Shown piece after piece: positions 35,715-43,630 of a stretch of DNA of 64,000 nucleotides. The stretch's first letter is position 1, and each line of letters opens with the position of its first letter. The stretch covers positions 108,068 through 172,067 of the forward strand of contig JBCCHB010000007.1 of NCBI GenBank assembly GCA_039028975.1, in the 5' to 3' direction. The translations under genes were made by a program, and so were the position numbers. The stretch is from JAHBNG01 sp039028975 (GTDB lineage: Bacteria; Chloroflexota; Anaerolineae; Caldilineales; Caldilineaceae). Below the pieces are notes generated by a model that was not told the DNA's origin, made no database searches, and saw only the letters and a list, made by a program, of their open reading frames with translations.

Positions 35715-36047
35715 CTAGGCAACCGCACACTCGGTAAACTGACGAACACGGGGCGGTTGAAAACCAAGCACAATGGCTTGCCGTGGGATTCCAGCTTTAA
35801 TTAATTCCTCCGCGACCCTCTCCTCTGTCGCGTTGTGCTGAAGCCACACTTTATCCTCAATGATATCAATGTGAATGAAAGAATCGTGAATGCGTCGATC
35901 ACCTTCCCAGCCTATTTCCATAATCTCATAGTGTTTCTGTTCATCGTCAGTCACACACTCAATACGAATATTCTCGGTGCTCGACAGTGATTCCATACAC
36001 TCAGACAGAAATCCCTTGATAATATCACGATAATTTTCTAATCCCAT
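35715..36047 (-). CDS. xisI: XisI protein (fdxN-element excision controlling factor-like)
   Basis: A complete 110-residue XisI-family protein: YRDIIKGFLSECMES near the start, the DxxHDSFIHIDIIEDKVWLQ core, TEERVAEELIKAGIPRQAIVLGF, and the C-terminal FTECAVA. It begins at ATG 36047, overlapping the last codons of the xisH remnant (stop TAG 36038-36040), the usual xisH-xisI arrangement. XisI alone is not known to act without XisH, which is broken here. The family is abundant in filamentous cyanobacteria and Chloroflexota; its biochemical role remains unclear. Confidence 0.85.
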   Translation of the reverse strand: MGLENYRDIIKGFLSECMESLSSTENIRIECVTDDEQKHYEIMEIGWEGDRRIHDSFIHIDIIEDKVWLQHNATEERVAEELIKAGIPRQAIVLGFQPPRVRQFTECAVA

Positions 36048-36420
36048 TTGATGATCTCCTTCGACTTTTCGTCAAATACAATCAGCGATAGCTGCTGCTT
36101 CTCCATAATCAGCTTCCCCAACGGTTCGCTAAAAATTCCATGTTCGTAACTGTATCGAGGCACAGCGAGGAAAAGAACCCGATCTGGCTGCTGAACCTCA
36201 GAGGGTGATTTAATTAAGAAACACCCTCTAGCCTCCTAATGCAGCGGAATTTTGTAGCGTGTCCGCATTTTTAGGAAGAGAAGTGCGTTTTATTAAGAAA
36301 CACTCTCTCAAGAACCTCTCGGTATATATTGTATTGACCCACAGCATTCTCAAGATCATAAACGGCAGAATCATTGAGGGAACTCTTGATCTCGACAGCA
36401 ATCTTTTGCGCTTCTTTCAT
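36038..36420 (-). pseudogene. xisH: Truncated and disrupted xisH
   Basis: Two pieces of XisH are visible. The middle piece (36420-36271) reads MKEAQKIAVEIKSSLNDSAV then YDLENAVGQYNIYREVLE and runs into a stop. The C-terminal piece (36205-36038) reads PSEVQQPDRVLFLAVPRYSY, then a segment ending LSLIVFDEKSKEIIKWD. They are in different frames, separated by about 65 bp that is bracketed by copies of ATTAAGAAACAC (near 36212 and 36293). The N-terminal 45 or so residues are missing; the sequence that replaces them is the upstream part of promoter P3. The conserved EIKS nuclease-like motif of XisH is retained in the fragment. Confidence 0.8.
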
Positions 36421-36458
36421 GCTATTCGCGGCTCTTGGCACTCACGGCATATTGACAC

Positions 36459-36514
36459 GAACACCAGCCCGAACGCCGTCCCGAACGCTTTGCGAACACC
36501 CCGCCCGCTATCCT
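36459..36514 (+). promoter_or_regulatory. SARP-type iterated promoter P3
   Basis: GAAC repeats start at 36459, 36471, 36483 and 36494 (spacing 12, 12, 11), then 8 bp and TATCCT (36509-36514). Spacing is identical to P2. The 30 bp upstream (GGCTCTTGGCACTCACGG) is also shared with P2. It lies 51 bp upstream of the HVLSG copy 2 gene. Confidence 0.75.
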
Positions 36515-36565
36515 CACTCTGCAACGTTGCTAGGTTACATTTTCTACTGTGCGATGGAACTTCCC

Positions 36566-36799
36566 ATGAATTTGGATAGCCGAAACCTTTCTCATCTATT
36601 CACAATACGTCTCTGGTTCGAACCCACTGATTGCGAGGGCAAAGAGGTTCGGCTTCGGGTTCACCATGTCTTAAGCGGAGAAGTACGTTACTTTCGCAGA
36701 TGGATAACGGCCATCGAATTCATTGCTGAACGCTCTATCGAACAAGATCACCAGCGTTTAAAAATTCAATATTCACAAACAGAGGAGAGCAAAACATGA
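36566..36799 (+). CDS. Small conserved HVLSG-type protein (copy 2)
   Basis: A 77-residue protein: MNLDSRNLSHLFTIRLWFEP, then LRVHHVLSGEVRYFRRW, then IEFIAERS. Alignment with copy 1 (exactly ten residues before LFTI in both) supports ATG 36566 over ATG 36554. Its stop overlaps the ATG of the phosphatase lipoprotein gene (ATGA, 36796-36799), so the two are translationally coupled. Function unknown. The repeated pairing with an exported protein suggests a role in expression or export of the partner. Confidence 0.75.
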   Translation: MNLDSRNLSHLFTIRLWFEPTDCEGKEVRLRVHHVLSGEVRYFRRWITAIEFIAERSIEQDHQRLKIQYSQTEESKT

Positions 36800-38160
36800 A
36801 ACGAATTTGTCTGACCCTTTTGGGCATATTCCTTGGAGCGATGCTAAGCGGATGTATTGTTACGGTCCCTGCCACTGAACAACCACCAATTGAACCAGAC
36901 GCGGCCAAGTGGCAAACGTGGGTATTGTCCTCTAGTGATGCATTACGGCCTTCGACCCCACCGGATGCTGAAGCAACAGCAGCGGAACTCGCCGAGTTAC
37001 AGCAAATGATGGCCGAGATGGATGCCGAAACCCGCACTTCTGTTGCTTACTGGAACGCAGGTACCCCTAATTACCGCTGGATCGAGCTGGCCATTGAGCG
37101 CTACTCAAAAGGACCGCCCAGCCCTATGGTCAGCCGCGGTCTTGCCCTATTAAACGTCGCTATTTATGACGCGGTCATTGCCTCATGGGATGCCAAGTAC
37201 ACCTACAATCGCCCTCGCCCAGGCGGCGTGACGGCGTTGATCGAGATGCCAGCCAGTCCATCCTACCCATCCGAACACGCGGCCGCGGCAGGTGCTGCGT
37301 CTACAGTCCTCGCTTATCTTTTCCCAGATGAGGCAGACTTTTTCATAGCGCAGGCTGACGCAGCAGGTCAATCTCGGCTCTATGCGGGCGTTCACTATAC
37401 TAGCGATGTGGCCGCAGGGCTCGACATGGGGCGCAACATTGGCGAAATGGTGATCGCGCGGGCCAATAGCGACGGCTCTGATGCCGTCTGGACAGGCGAA
37501 ATTCCTACAGGCCCAGACAAGTGGGTGGGTGAGAATCCGGTCTTCCCCCTAGCCGGCACCTGGAAACCTTGGATCATCAACTCGCCAGATGATTACTTGC
37601 CAGCACCACCCCCTGCCATCGACTCTGAGCAGATGCAGGCCGAACTAGACGAAATCAAGGCGTTCAAGCGAATTCTGCCTGAATCAATGAGCGCGTGGGT
37701 GTGGCACTCCTTCGATAGAGCCTATCCGTGGTGGTATGGGCAGATTAGCACCAACCTCTTCGAGCATCAGCAGACGGATAATATACCCCAAGCTGCACTT
37801 ATGTATGCCACGTTGGCTGTCACCTATCAAGATACCATTATCTCTTGCTTTAACGGGAAGTATACCTATTGGCTGATTCGTCCATCCCACCTGGATAGCG
37901 AGATCACCGCACTCTTCCCTGTGCCACCCCACCCTAGCTATCCCTCAGCCCATTCCTGTGCATCAATGGCTTCAGCCATGGTCATTAGCCACTTCTTCCC
38001 AGAGGATGCAGAGATGATCCAGTCCGCGGCCCACGCGGCTGGTACCTCACGGTTGATTGGCGGTATCCACTACGCCAGCGATCGGGAATCGGGCGAAATT
38101 TTGGGGCGAGCGGTTGCGGAGACTGTCCTTGAACATGTGGGGGAAATGACGGGACAATAA
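36796..38160 (+). CDS. Lipoprotein with two PAP2/vanadium-haloperoxidase-like domains
   Basis: A 454-residue lipoprotein; lipobox LSGC with Cys20. Both halves carry a full PAP2/haloperoxidase active site. First: K-x6-RP in KYTYNRPRP, PSYPSEHA, and SRLYAGVHYTSD. Second: KYTYWLIRP, PSYPSAHS, and SRLIGGIHYASD. In this superfamily these Lys, Arg and His residues bind phosphate or vanadate and the His attacks the substrate. The internal duplication with both sites intact is unusual, since vanadium haloperoxidases have one such site per chain. It would act at the cell surface, as acid phosphatase or haloperoxidase. It is coupled to the HVLSG protein under promoter P3. Confidence 0.85.
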   Translation: MKRICLTLLGIFLGAMLSGCIVTVPATEQPPIEPDAAKWQTWVLSSSDALRPSTPPDAEATAAELAELQQMMAEMDAETRTSVAYWNAGTPNYRWIELAIERYSKGPPSPMVSRGLALLNVAIYDAVIASWDAKYTYNRPRPGGVTALIEMPASPSYPSEHAAAAGAASTVLAYLFPDEADFFIAQADAAGQSRLYAGVHYTSDVAAGLDMGRNIGEMVIARANSDGSDAVWTGEIPTGPDKWVGENPVFPLAGTWKPWIINSPDDYLPAPPPAIDSEQMQAELDEIKAFKRILPESMSAWVWHSFDRAYPWWYGQISTNLFEHQQTDNIPQAALMYATLAVTYQDTIISCFNGKYTYWLIRPSHLDSEITALFPVPPHPSYPSAHSCASMASAMVISHFFPEDAEMIQSAAHAAGTSRLIGGIHYASDRESGEILGRAVAETVLEHVGEMTGQ

Positions 38161-38296
38161 AATCAAACAGTGTCCCATGAATCGACTTGCTCATCGACCC
38201 GTAAGCCCGTTTCAACGGTTGTCTTCTCATCGCCTAGCGGTTTCAGCCCTGGGCAGCAATCACATACTACGCGGCTTCTGGGTTATATAGTTTTTA

Positions 38297-38358
38297 AGAT
38301 AAAGATTTTCCACACTTCCCCTGAGCTTGTCGAAGGGAAGTGCGGAAAATCTTTATCT
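38297..38358. repeat. Long REP-like hairpin with CTGAGCTTGTCGAAGGG core
   Basis: A 24-bp arm at 38297-38320 pairs with 38335-38358 with one mismatch. The tip carries CCCTGAGCTTGTCGAAGGG, a palindromic sequence I have seen in many unrelated bacterial genomes. It is non-coding and downstream of the phosphatase gene. Confidence 0.75.
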
Positions 38359-38394
38359 GGATATCTATAGTTAGCTAAATAGGGGTAAACAACC

Positions 38395-38436
38395 AAAAAG
38401 CTCTACATCTCAAAGGTAATGATGTAGAGCTTTTTC
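38395..38436. terminator. Bidirectional intrinsic terminator
   Basis: Perfect 15-bp stem AAAAAGCTCTACATC (38395-38409) with 38421-38435, 11-nt loop, T5 on one side and A5 on the other. It lies between the convergent lipoprotein and peptidase genes. Beyond it, 38436-38663 holds two short palindromes (GTCACATTTGCAATGTGAC near 38512 and TCACTTTTCAAAAGTGA near 38584) and no gene. Confidence 0.85.
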
Positions 38437-38663
38437 TGGTAACGAAGGACTGCGTCTAATGAAGGTGGCTCATCAAAGAAAACGATGAAGGGCGACCGTT
38501 CGTAGTTCGTAGGTCACATTTGCAATGTGACAAATGTGGAGAATCCCTTGGGCATGGCCCACTTTAGGGGTCACCAAGCACGTCACTTTTCAAAAGTGAT
38601 CTACGGTATCCTAGCCATTTCCACCTGTTTGCCCATATGAGCGATGAACGTTATCCGAAATCA

Positions 38664-39887
38664 CTACCCTTCACTGGCCGTTGCCAATCGCAACCCAATC
38701 CGACAGGCCCCTTCAAAATCAGCCAAATCCAGCGTTTCATTTACCGTATGTGGATCCCGCTGACCACATCCCATTGTAACCGACGGAATGCCGCGAGCCG
38801 TCAGCCAGTTCGCATCAAGCCCTCCATTAACAACATTTCGCACCGGCTCCAAACCAATGCCTCGTATAGCTGATTCGGCGGCCAAAACAGATGGCTCATC
38901 TTCGGCCAGCACAAATGACTCGTACTGCAGATTGCTGTCGATGATCACGCTGCCCGTCTTGCCGGCCACGTTGGCAACTTCGCCTACAGCTCTGTGAAAC
39001 GCATCCTCGATTTCCGTCTGCATTTTTGTGCGAAAGTCAGGATCATGGCTGCGGGCCTCTACCTTTAACTCCACCAGATCCGTGACCACATTGGTCGCCT
39101 CGCCGCCGTTGATGAAGCCGACATTGCTGGTCCCTTCCTTTTTGCCTTTTTTGACCAGTCCATGCCACCCCTTCTTGTCCAAATCCGCAATAGCACGAGC
39201 CGCAATGGCAATGGCGCTGATCCCCTGCTCGGGTGCACCGCCTGCATGACTGGCCAAACCGTTGATGGTGATATGGGTACGGTAGGCACCGGTTGCGCCC
39301 ACGCTAAGGTTATTAGGCTGACCGCCATCCCAGTTGAAGGCAAGCTTAGGATTCCCCAGAGCAGATTTGGAGACGAACCTCGCTCCCTGCATGCCAACCT
39401 CTTCTTGAATAAACCAACAGAATGTAAGCGGTGGGTGGGGCAAATCCCGCTCTAATATTTCCAATGCGGCACAGAGTAGAACGGTGGCCCCTGCTCGATC
39501 GTCAGCCCCCAAACCAGTTGTTGGATCCGCAGAATGGACCGTTCTCCCTTTACAAATTGGTTTGCTGCCCACGCAAATGGGAACGGTATCGATATGAGCC
39601 GAGAGCATCCGCCGTCGGCCGCGGATTGTTCCGGGTAGCTTAAAGATAAGGTTTCCTGTATTGCTGGGAATAGCCGTGCGCTGGTGGGCCTTGTCTGTTT
39701 GGATAGAATCAGCAGGCGCGCCTGCGGCCAGCAATTTCTCTCTGATATAGGCGACCACACCCGCTTCATTGCCCGTCTTGCCTGGGATCGCCATCATCTC
39801 CATAACGATGTCGGTGGCGCGTTCAAGGTTAGGCTCAATTGATAAGGCATTTGGGCTGGTGGGGTCTATTTTTTTGGAGCGACTCAT
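38664..39887 (-). CDS. M20 family metallopeptidase (PepT-like)
   Basis: A 407-residue zinc aminopeptidase/deacylase. Metal ligands are visible in SAHIDTVP (His, Asp), TTGLGADDRAG (bridging Asp), and FIQEEVGMQGA (catalytic Glu pair). The C-terminal GLDANWLTARGIPSVTMGCGQ and PHTVNE contribute the last His. The domain insertion with GLASHAGGAPEQG is the dimerisation domain. This pattern fits tripeptide aminopeptidase (PepT/PepT2-like). AAGGAC precedes ATG 39887. It follows the aldo-keto reductase by 42 bp on the same strand. Confidence 0.88.
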   Translation of the reverse strand: MSRSKKIDPTSPNALSIEPNLERATDIVMEMMAIPGKTGNEAGVVAYIREKLLAAGAPADSIQTDKAHQRTAIPSNTGNLIFKLPGTIRGRRRMLSAHIDTVPICVGSKPICKGRTVHSADPTTGLGADDRAGATVLLCAALEILERDLPHPPLTFCWFIQEEVGMQGARFVSKSALGNPKLAFNWDGGQPNNLSVGATGAYRTHITINGLASHAGGAPEQGISAIAIAARAIADLDKKGWHGLVKKGKKEGTSNVGFINGGEATNVVTDLVELKVEARSHDPDFRTKMQTEIEDAFHRAVGEVANVAGKTGSVIIDSNLQYESFVLAEDEPSVLAAESAIRGIGLEPVRNVVNGGLDANWLTARGIPSVTMGCGQRDPHTVNETLDLADFEGACRIGLRLATASEG

Positions 39888-39929
39888 AATGATTGTCCTT
39901 GGTTTTGGGCGTTTTGGGGATAGCGAATA

Positions 39930-40874
39930 TTATGAACTTTCATCCAGAATTGAGTTAATCTCCGCCACATCTTCACCGGATAGCATCCAATCCGCCGCCT
40001 TTACGTTACTCTCAACATGTTCCAGCTTGGTCGCGCCGGAAATGACAGAGCAGACACTGGGCTGGGCCATCAGCCAAGCCTGTGCCAACTCGTTCATGCC
40101 CCGCTCTCGTTCAGCAGACCATGCGGTCAATTTCTCCACTTTATCATAGTTGGCCTCGGTCATATATTTCTGGACATAAGCATTGTTCTCCCCGCGGGAA
40201 CCGGCTGGGGCTGGCTCGCCCCGCCTGTATTTGCCGGTCAAAAAACCGCCTGCCAGCGGGAAGTAGGGGACAAAGCCAACGTTATGGGTCTGACAATAGG
40301 GGATCACTTCACGCTCCACATTTCGTTCAAACATATGGTAGTGGGATTGGAGGGCCACGAACGGCGTCCAGCCGCGAACCTCAGCCAGCAGGTTGGCGTG
40401 GGCAAGCTGCCAAGATGCATAATCCGATGCGCCGATATAGCGGATCTTGCCCATGCGAATCAGATCATCGAGGGCGCGCAGCGATTCGTCAATGGGGACG
40501 CTATCATCCCAGCGGTGCAGATAGTAGAGGTCAATGTGATCCGACTGGAGGCGGCGCAGGCTAGTGTCGACCGAATTCATGATGTGGTAGCGGGAGGTGC
40601 CCCGATCGTTGGTCCCTTCTCCAGCAGGGAAGAAGACCTTGGTTGTGAGAACAAATCTGTCCCAGCGCCCTTTGAGCGCCACACCTAGCGTCTCTTCTGA
40701 TCTGCCGCTCTGGTACATGTTGGCACAGTCGATGTGATTGATACCCATATCCTGGGCCGCATCAATCACATTGTTGACTTGGTTTTGTGGCAGAGCCTCC
40801 GAGCCAAACCGATTGGTGCCTAGTCCAATCACCGAGACCCGAACGCCAGCCGATCCTAGTTGTCGATATTCCAT
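39930..40874 (-). CDS. Aldo/keto reductase
   Basis: A 314-residue NADP(H)-dependent oxidoreductase with a TIM barrel. Catalytic tetrad residues are in NHIDCANMY (Asp, Tyr), LTTKVFFP (Lys) and YYLHRWD (His). The C-terminal SVISGATKLEHVESNVKAA is the coenzyme-binding segment. It resembles the YghZ/Tas-type group acting on small aldehydes or sugars. A 54-residue membrane protein gene lies 25 bp upstream on the same strand. Confidence 0.9.
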   Translation of the reverse strand: MEYRQLGSAGVRVSVIGLGTNRFGSEALPQNQVNNVIDAAQDMGINHIDCANMYQSGRSEETLGVALKGRWDRFVLTTKVFFPAGEGTNDRGTSRYHIMNSVDTSLRRLQSDHIDLYYLHRWDDSVPIDESLRALDDLIRMGKIRYIGASDYASWQLAHANLLAEVRGWTPFVALQSHYHMFERNVEREVIPYCQTHNVGFVPYFPLAGGFLTGKYRRGEPAPAGSRGENNAYVQKYMTEANYDKVEKLTAWSAERERGMNELAQAWLMAQPSVCSVISGATKLEHVESNVKAADWMLSGEDVAEINSILDESS

Positions 40875-40899
40875 AATGAGTAATTCCTATAATTGTGGT

Positions 40900-41064
40900 T
40901 CACTCGTTGCGATGAGTAACTTGGTGGTAAAAGGCCACCAAAGCGAGTGATAATAGAATGGAGCCGATAAAGGCAATACCAACTCCCCAACCTTGGGGGT
41001 TTAGTGATCCAATCACCATCAAAAATGGACCAAATGACATCCCAACAATGGGTAATTTATTCAT
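40900..41064 (-). CDS. Small two-helix membrane protein
   Basis: A 54-residue protein, too short for ordinary gene callers: MNKLPIVGMSFGPFLMVIGS, then LNPQGWGVGIAFIGSILLSL, then ALVAFYHQVTHRNE. Two hydrophobic helices with a short hinge (LNPQGWG) and a basic C terminus are predicted. AGAGG lies about 5 bases before the ATG at 41064. It sits 25 bp upstream of the aldo-keto reductase and probably shares its mRNA. No known family was recognised. Confidence 0.7.
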   Translation of the reverse strand: MNKLPIVGMSFGPFLMVIGSLNPQGWGVGIAFIGSILLSLALVAFYHQVTHRNE

Positions 41065-41383
41065 CTTTGCCTCTGTGATAGTTGAATCTTATAAACTGCT
41101 GCGGTTCATCATATGGCCGTTGAGACAACACATCTGGCTCATCGGTCGATCAACGTATCAGAAATACCGGCGTCATTTTTGACAAAAAGGGTTGATCTCC
41201 ATAGACTCAAGGAATAAATATTGCCGAGCAGTGCCAATCCTACTTGGCAGTCCATCTGCTGAAGCAACCAGCAGCGGAATTGCCCCTAGTTTACCTGATT
41301 TCGATGAACTTGGCACGCTCAGCAGATTGATGGTTGAGCGTGTTTTTGTTTCTCCAACTTCTTCGCCAGAAAGGGGATGTCCC

Positions 41384-42430
41384 GTGAATGTAAGTGGCAG
41401 TCAAATAGAACGCATCCATGAAGCCCTGTTGAGCGCCTATGTCAATCATGCCCAATTGGCCATGATGGTTCGATTTAAATTAGATGGCAACTTAAATCGG
41501 ATCGGGGGCAATGGTCCCATGGAAGAAGTGGTCTTCAAACTCGTTCAATGGGCGGAGGCGCGGGGGAAGCTCAACGTGCTGATCGACGGCGCGGCCAGCC
41601 AGAATCCAGGCAACCCACAACTAACCCAACTCCAAGAGCTATGGGAAGAATGGCATAGGCCCGAACCACCTGCTGCTTCCCTCAACCCAGTTCCATCTAA
41701 TGCTTCCTTACAAGCGACCAACCCTCACCAACCCTTTGAGCCGGAGATGGTGTTGATTCCCGCTGGTCCGTTTCTGATGGGTAGCGATCCTTTAGCTGAT
41801 GAGCATGCGGGTGACAACGAGTTTCCCCAACACGTTGTCCCGTTGCCAGATTTTTATATGGCCAAAACGCCAGTCACCAATGTGCAGTATGCTGCCTTTG
41901 TGCGTTCAACCAATTATAAAGCCCCGCGCCACTGGCCCGATGGCAGCCTACCAAGGGACAAAGCGCAGCATCCGGTTGTTTGGGTATCGTGGCGTGATGC
42001 CGTCGCCTATTGCCAGTGGCTGTCAGAGGTGACGGGTCGAAGATATCGGTTGCCCACCGAAGCCGAATGGGAGAAAGCCGCCAGGGGAACTGACGGACGT
42101 CTCTACCCTTGGGGGAACGAACCGCCTGATGCCAAAAGGCTGAACTATGATGGGAGTGGCATTAAGGATACAACTGAAGTGGGAAGCTATCCTCCTGGTC
42201 TCCATGGACTCTATGATATGGCTGGGAATGTTTGGGAATGGTGTAGCACTTTGCGTCAGAGCTATCCCTATCGTTCTGATGATGGCCGTGAAGATCCGGA
42301 TGCCAAAGGCTTTCGTGTGTTGCGCGGTGGCTCGTATTGGTCTAGTGCCGATAGGGTGCGCTGCGCCGCCCGCGACGTCAGCGGCAACGTCTACATCTAT
42401 CTCGGTTTTCGAGTGGTCTTGTTGAAGTGA
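41384..42430 (+). CDS. EAD1-FGE (formylglycine-generating-enzyme fold) protein with DGR-like variable C terminus
   Basis: A 348-residue protein. Residues 1-85 form effector-associated domain 1 (QIERIHEALLSAY, then QLAMMVRF, VVFKLVQWAEARGKLNVLI). After a linker, residues 120-348 are an FGE-sulfatase/C-type-lectin fold: EMVLIPAGPFLMGSDP, MAKTPVTNVQYAAF, YRLPTEAEWEKAARG, LYPWGN, GLYDMAGNVWEW and the C-terminal LRGGSYW, RVRCAARD, LGFRVVLLK. The start is GTG 41384: AAGGGGA lies 6-7 bases upstream and EAD1 homology begins there; the frame is open to 41192. The last codons show the pattern of a diversified variable region. EAD domains link sensors to effectors in conflict systems. The 41065-41383 upstream gap contains no supported gene. 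Confidence 0.85.
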   Translation: MNVSGSQIERIHEALLSAYVNHAQLAMMVRFKLDGNLNRIGGNGPMEEVVFKLVQWAEARGKLNVLIDGAASQNPGNPQLTQLQELWEEWHRPEPPAASLNPVPSNASLQATNPHQPFEPEMVLIPAGPFLMGSDPLADEHAGDNEFPQHVVPLPDFYMAKTPVTNVQYAAFVRSTNYKAPRHWPDGSLPRDKAQHPVVWVSWRDAVAYCQWLSEVTGRRYRLPTEAEWEKAARGTDGRLYPWGNEPPDAKRLNYDGSGIKDTTEVGSYPPGLHGLYDMAGNVWEWCSTLRQSYPYRSDDGREDPDAKGFRVLRGGSYWSSADRVRCAARDVSGNVYIYLGFRVVLLK

Positions 42431-42503
42431 GTGGAGTCCCCTGGCTGTGCTGGACTCTGAAAGCTCTGGGCTCCGGCCCTCTGGTTTTTCTCTTCCCTCT
42501 GAA
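42326..42503 (+). other. Putative DGR variable region (VR1) and 3' homing element
   Basis: The 3' end of the EAD1-FGE gene. A 20-plus-base invariant block ending CGCCCGCGAC (to 42376) is followed by nine codons (42377-42403), eight of which end in C (one TAT). It is followed by GGTTTTCGAGT and about 100 bp (42404-42503) that differ at only 4 positions from the matching part of the EAD1-TIR-FGE gene. A GAGTCC/GGACTC hairpin (42434-42439 and 42452-42457) lies just past the stop codon. NNC codons are what adenine-directed mutagenesis of AAC template codons produces. Confidence 0.75.
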
Positions 42504-42632
42504 AAAGAGGGACCATCCCTGGGTGCCTTAAGTGACGATTTGAGCGATAAAACAGAATCGGGCTGCTCCCTGTCCGAATCCACTAGCAAGGTTCGCCCTT
42601 CGTGGCCGGGTTGGAGCAGCCTAATCCAAAAG

Positions 42633-42777
42633 ATTGTAGCGCCGTAGCTTCGCCGGAGGGCTTCGCGACTGCTCTGGTTAGTGAGTTTACCAAAGAGGTC
42701 TTCTAGGAACAACCTAACTAATGGAGTCTGGCCAACTGGATTCGTTAGCGATGCGAGAGTGTCTTTACGAGAAGAGA
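42633..42777. repeat. Left RAYT-flanking diverged repeat
   Basis: This stretch, opening with AGCTTCGCCGGAGGGCTTCG, has a related sequence at about 43490-43630 on the other side of the transposase (AGCTTCGCCGGAAGGCTTC). The pair extends the exact REP copies into a longer, diverged flank. Translated on the minus strand both give a similar LPGRL...R.FLE...EA.RRS pattern, which looks like repeat sequence rather than a gene. Confidence 0.55.
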
Positions 42778-42780
42778 TCA

Positions 42781-42847
42781 ATCTTCCCGGAAGGGGTTTC
42801 TGGGAGCTACACAAACCACAAAATAACATACCCCTTCCGGCGAAGAT
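42781..42847. repeat. REP hairpin, left of the RAYT
   Basis: 67-bp palindromic element: ATCTTCCCGGAAGGGGTT at the left pairs with a right arm ending CCCCTTCCGGCGAAGAT. A second copy of the same length lies at 43631-43697, in direct orientation. Confidence 0.85.
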
Positions 42848-42869
42848 GGGTCAACGAGAGACGTTTATC

Positions 42870-43457
42870 ATGCCGAAACGAGATATCGAATACAGGTTGG
42901 GTCGCTTTTACCACATCTACAATCGCGGGGCCGGTAAGCAATCGATCTTTTATGAAGACCGTGATTATCTTGACCTGATTGCTCTGATGAAGAAGATTGC
43001 GGGAGCATGTCAAATCTCCGTCATCGCCTATTGCCTACTCCCCAATCACTACCACTGGCTTGTACGTCAAAACAGCGATATTGAAGCGGGTGTGATGCCT
43101 AAACGCGTATTTGGAAGTTACGTTCAAACCTTTAACCATCGTTATACTCGAACAGGTACCCTTTTTGAGGGACGAGTGAAGATCGTGCCTATTGATGACG
43201 AAGAGTACATCCGGCACCTGTGTCGCTACATACACACAAATCCAGTCAAACACGCTATTGCTCTGTCGCCCGATCTTTGGCCTTACTCCAACTACTTGGA
43301 TTGGATAGGCCAACGTGAGGGCAAATTGATCGATAGAGCGTTCATCGCCCAATGGTTCCCAAGTCTCGCTGAGTATCAAGCGGATGTTATCGAACGATTG
43401 CGCGGTCAGGGACGTGTGCCGGAAGGGTTACTTGAATATTTGTCTAGCCTGCCCTAA
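42870..43457 (+). CDS. rayT: REP-associated tyrosine transposase (RAYT, IS200/IS605-like HUH)
   Basis: A 195-residue Y1 transposase. The HUH motif is LPNHYHWLV (His60, His62); the candidate catalytic Tyr lies in GSYVQTFNHRY (about 89-97). LFEGRVKIVPI and YIRHLCRYIHTNPVKHAI are typical of the TnpA_REP family, whose members move or maintain REP hairpins. ATG 42870 is chosen because family similarity begins at MPKRDIEYRLG. Two 67-bp REP hairpins bracket it in direct orientation, consistent with it being their cognate enzyme. It separates two EAD1-FGE genes. Confidence 0.9.
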   Translation: MPKRDIEYRLGRFYHIYNRGAGKQSIFYEDRDYLDLIALMKKIAGACQISVIAYCLLPNHYHWLVRQNSDIEAGVMPKRVFGSYVQTFNHRYTRTGTLFEGRVKIVPIDDEEYIRHLCRYIHTNPVKHAIALSPDLWPYSNYLDWIGQREGKLIDRAFIAQWFPSLAEYQADVIERLRGQGRVPEGLLEYLSSLP

Positions 43458-43630
43458 ATTCGGCGAGTCGGCGAAGATGGGTGGTGTAGATTCAGAGCTT
43501 CGCCGGAAGGCTTCACACGTGGCCTCTTCAGTGGATCTACTAGAGAAGCCTTCCAGGAAGCTCCTATCGATCGGGGCGTGGCAAACCTGTTCCGTCATCG
43601 GTGAAAGGGCGACCCAACGCCAGGCGACTA

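Noticed and set aside
42023..42829. 268-codon minus-strand frame over the FGE gene 3' end and repeat
   Set aside because: Mostly antisense to the FGE gene and its 3' element; the part in the repeat recurs at 43428-43664 as repeat sequence.
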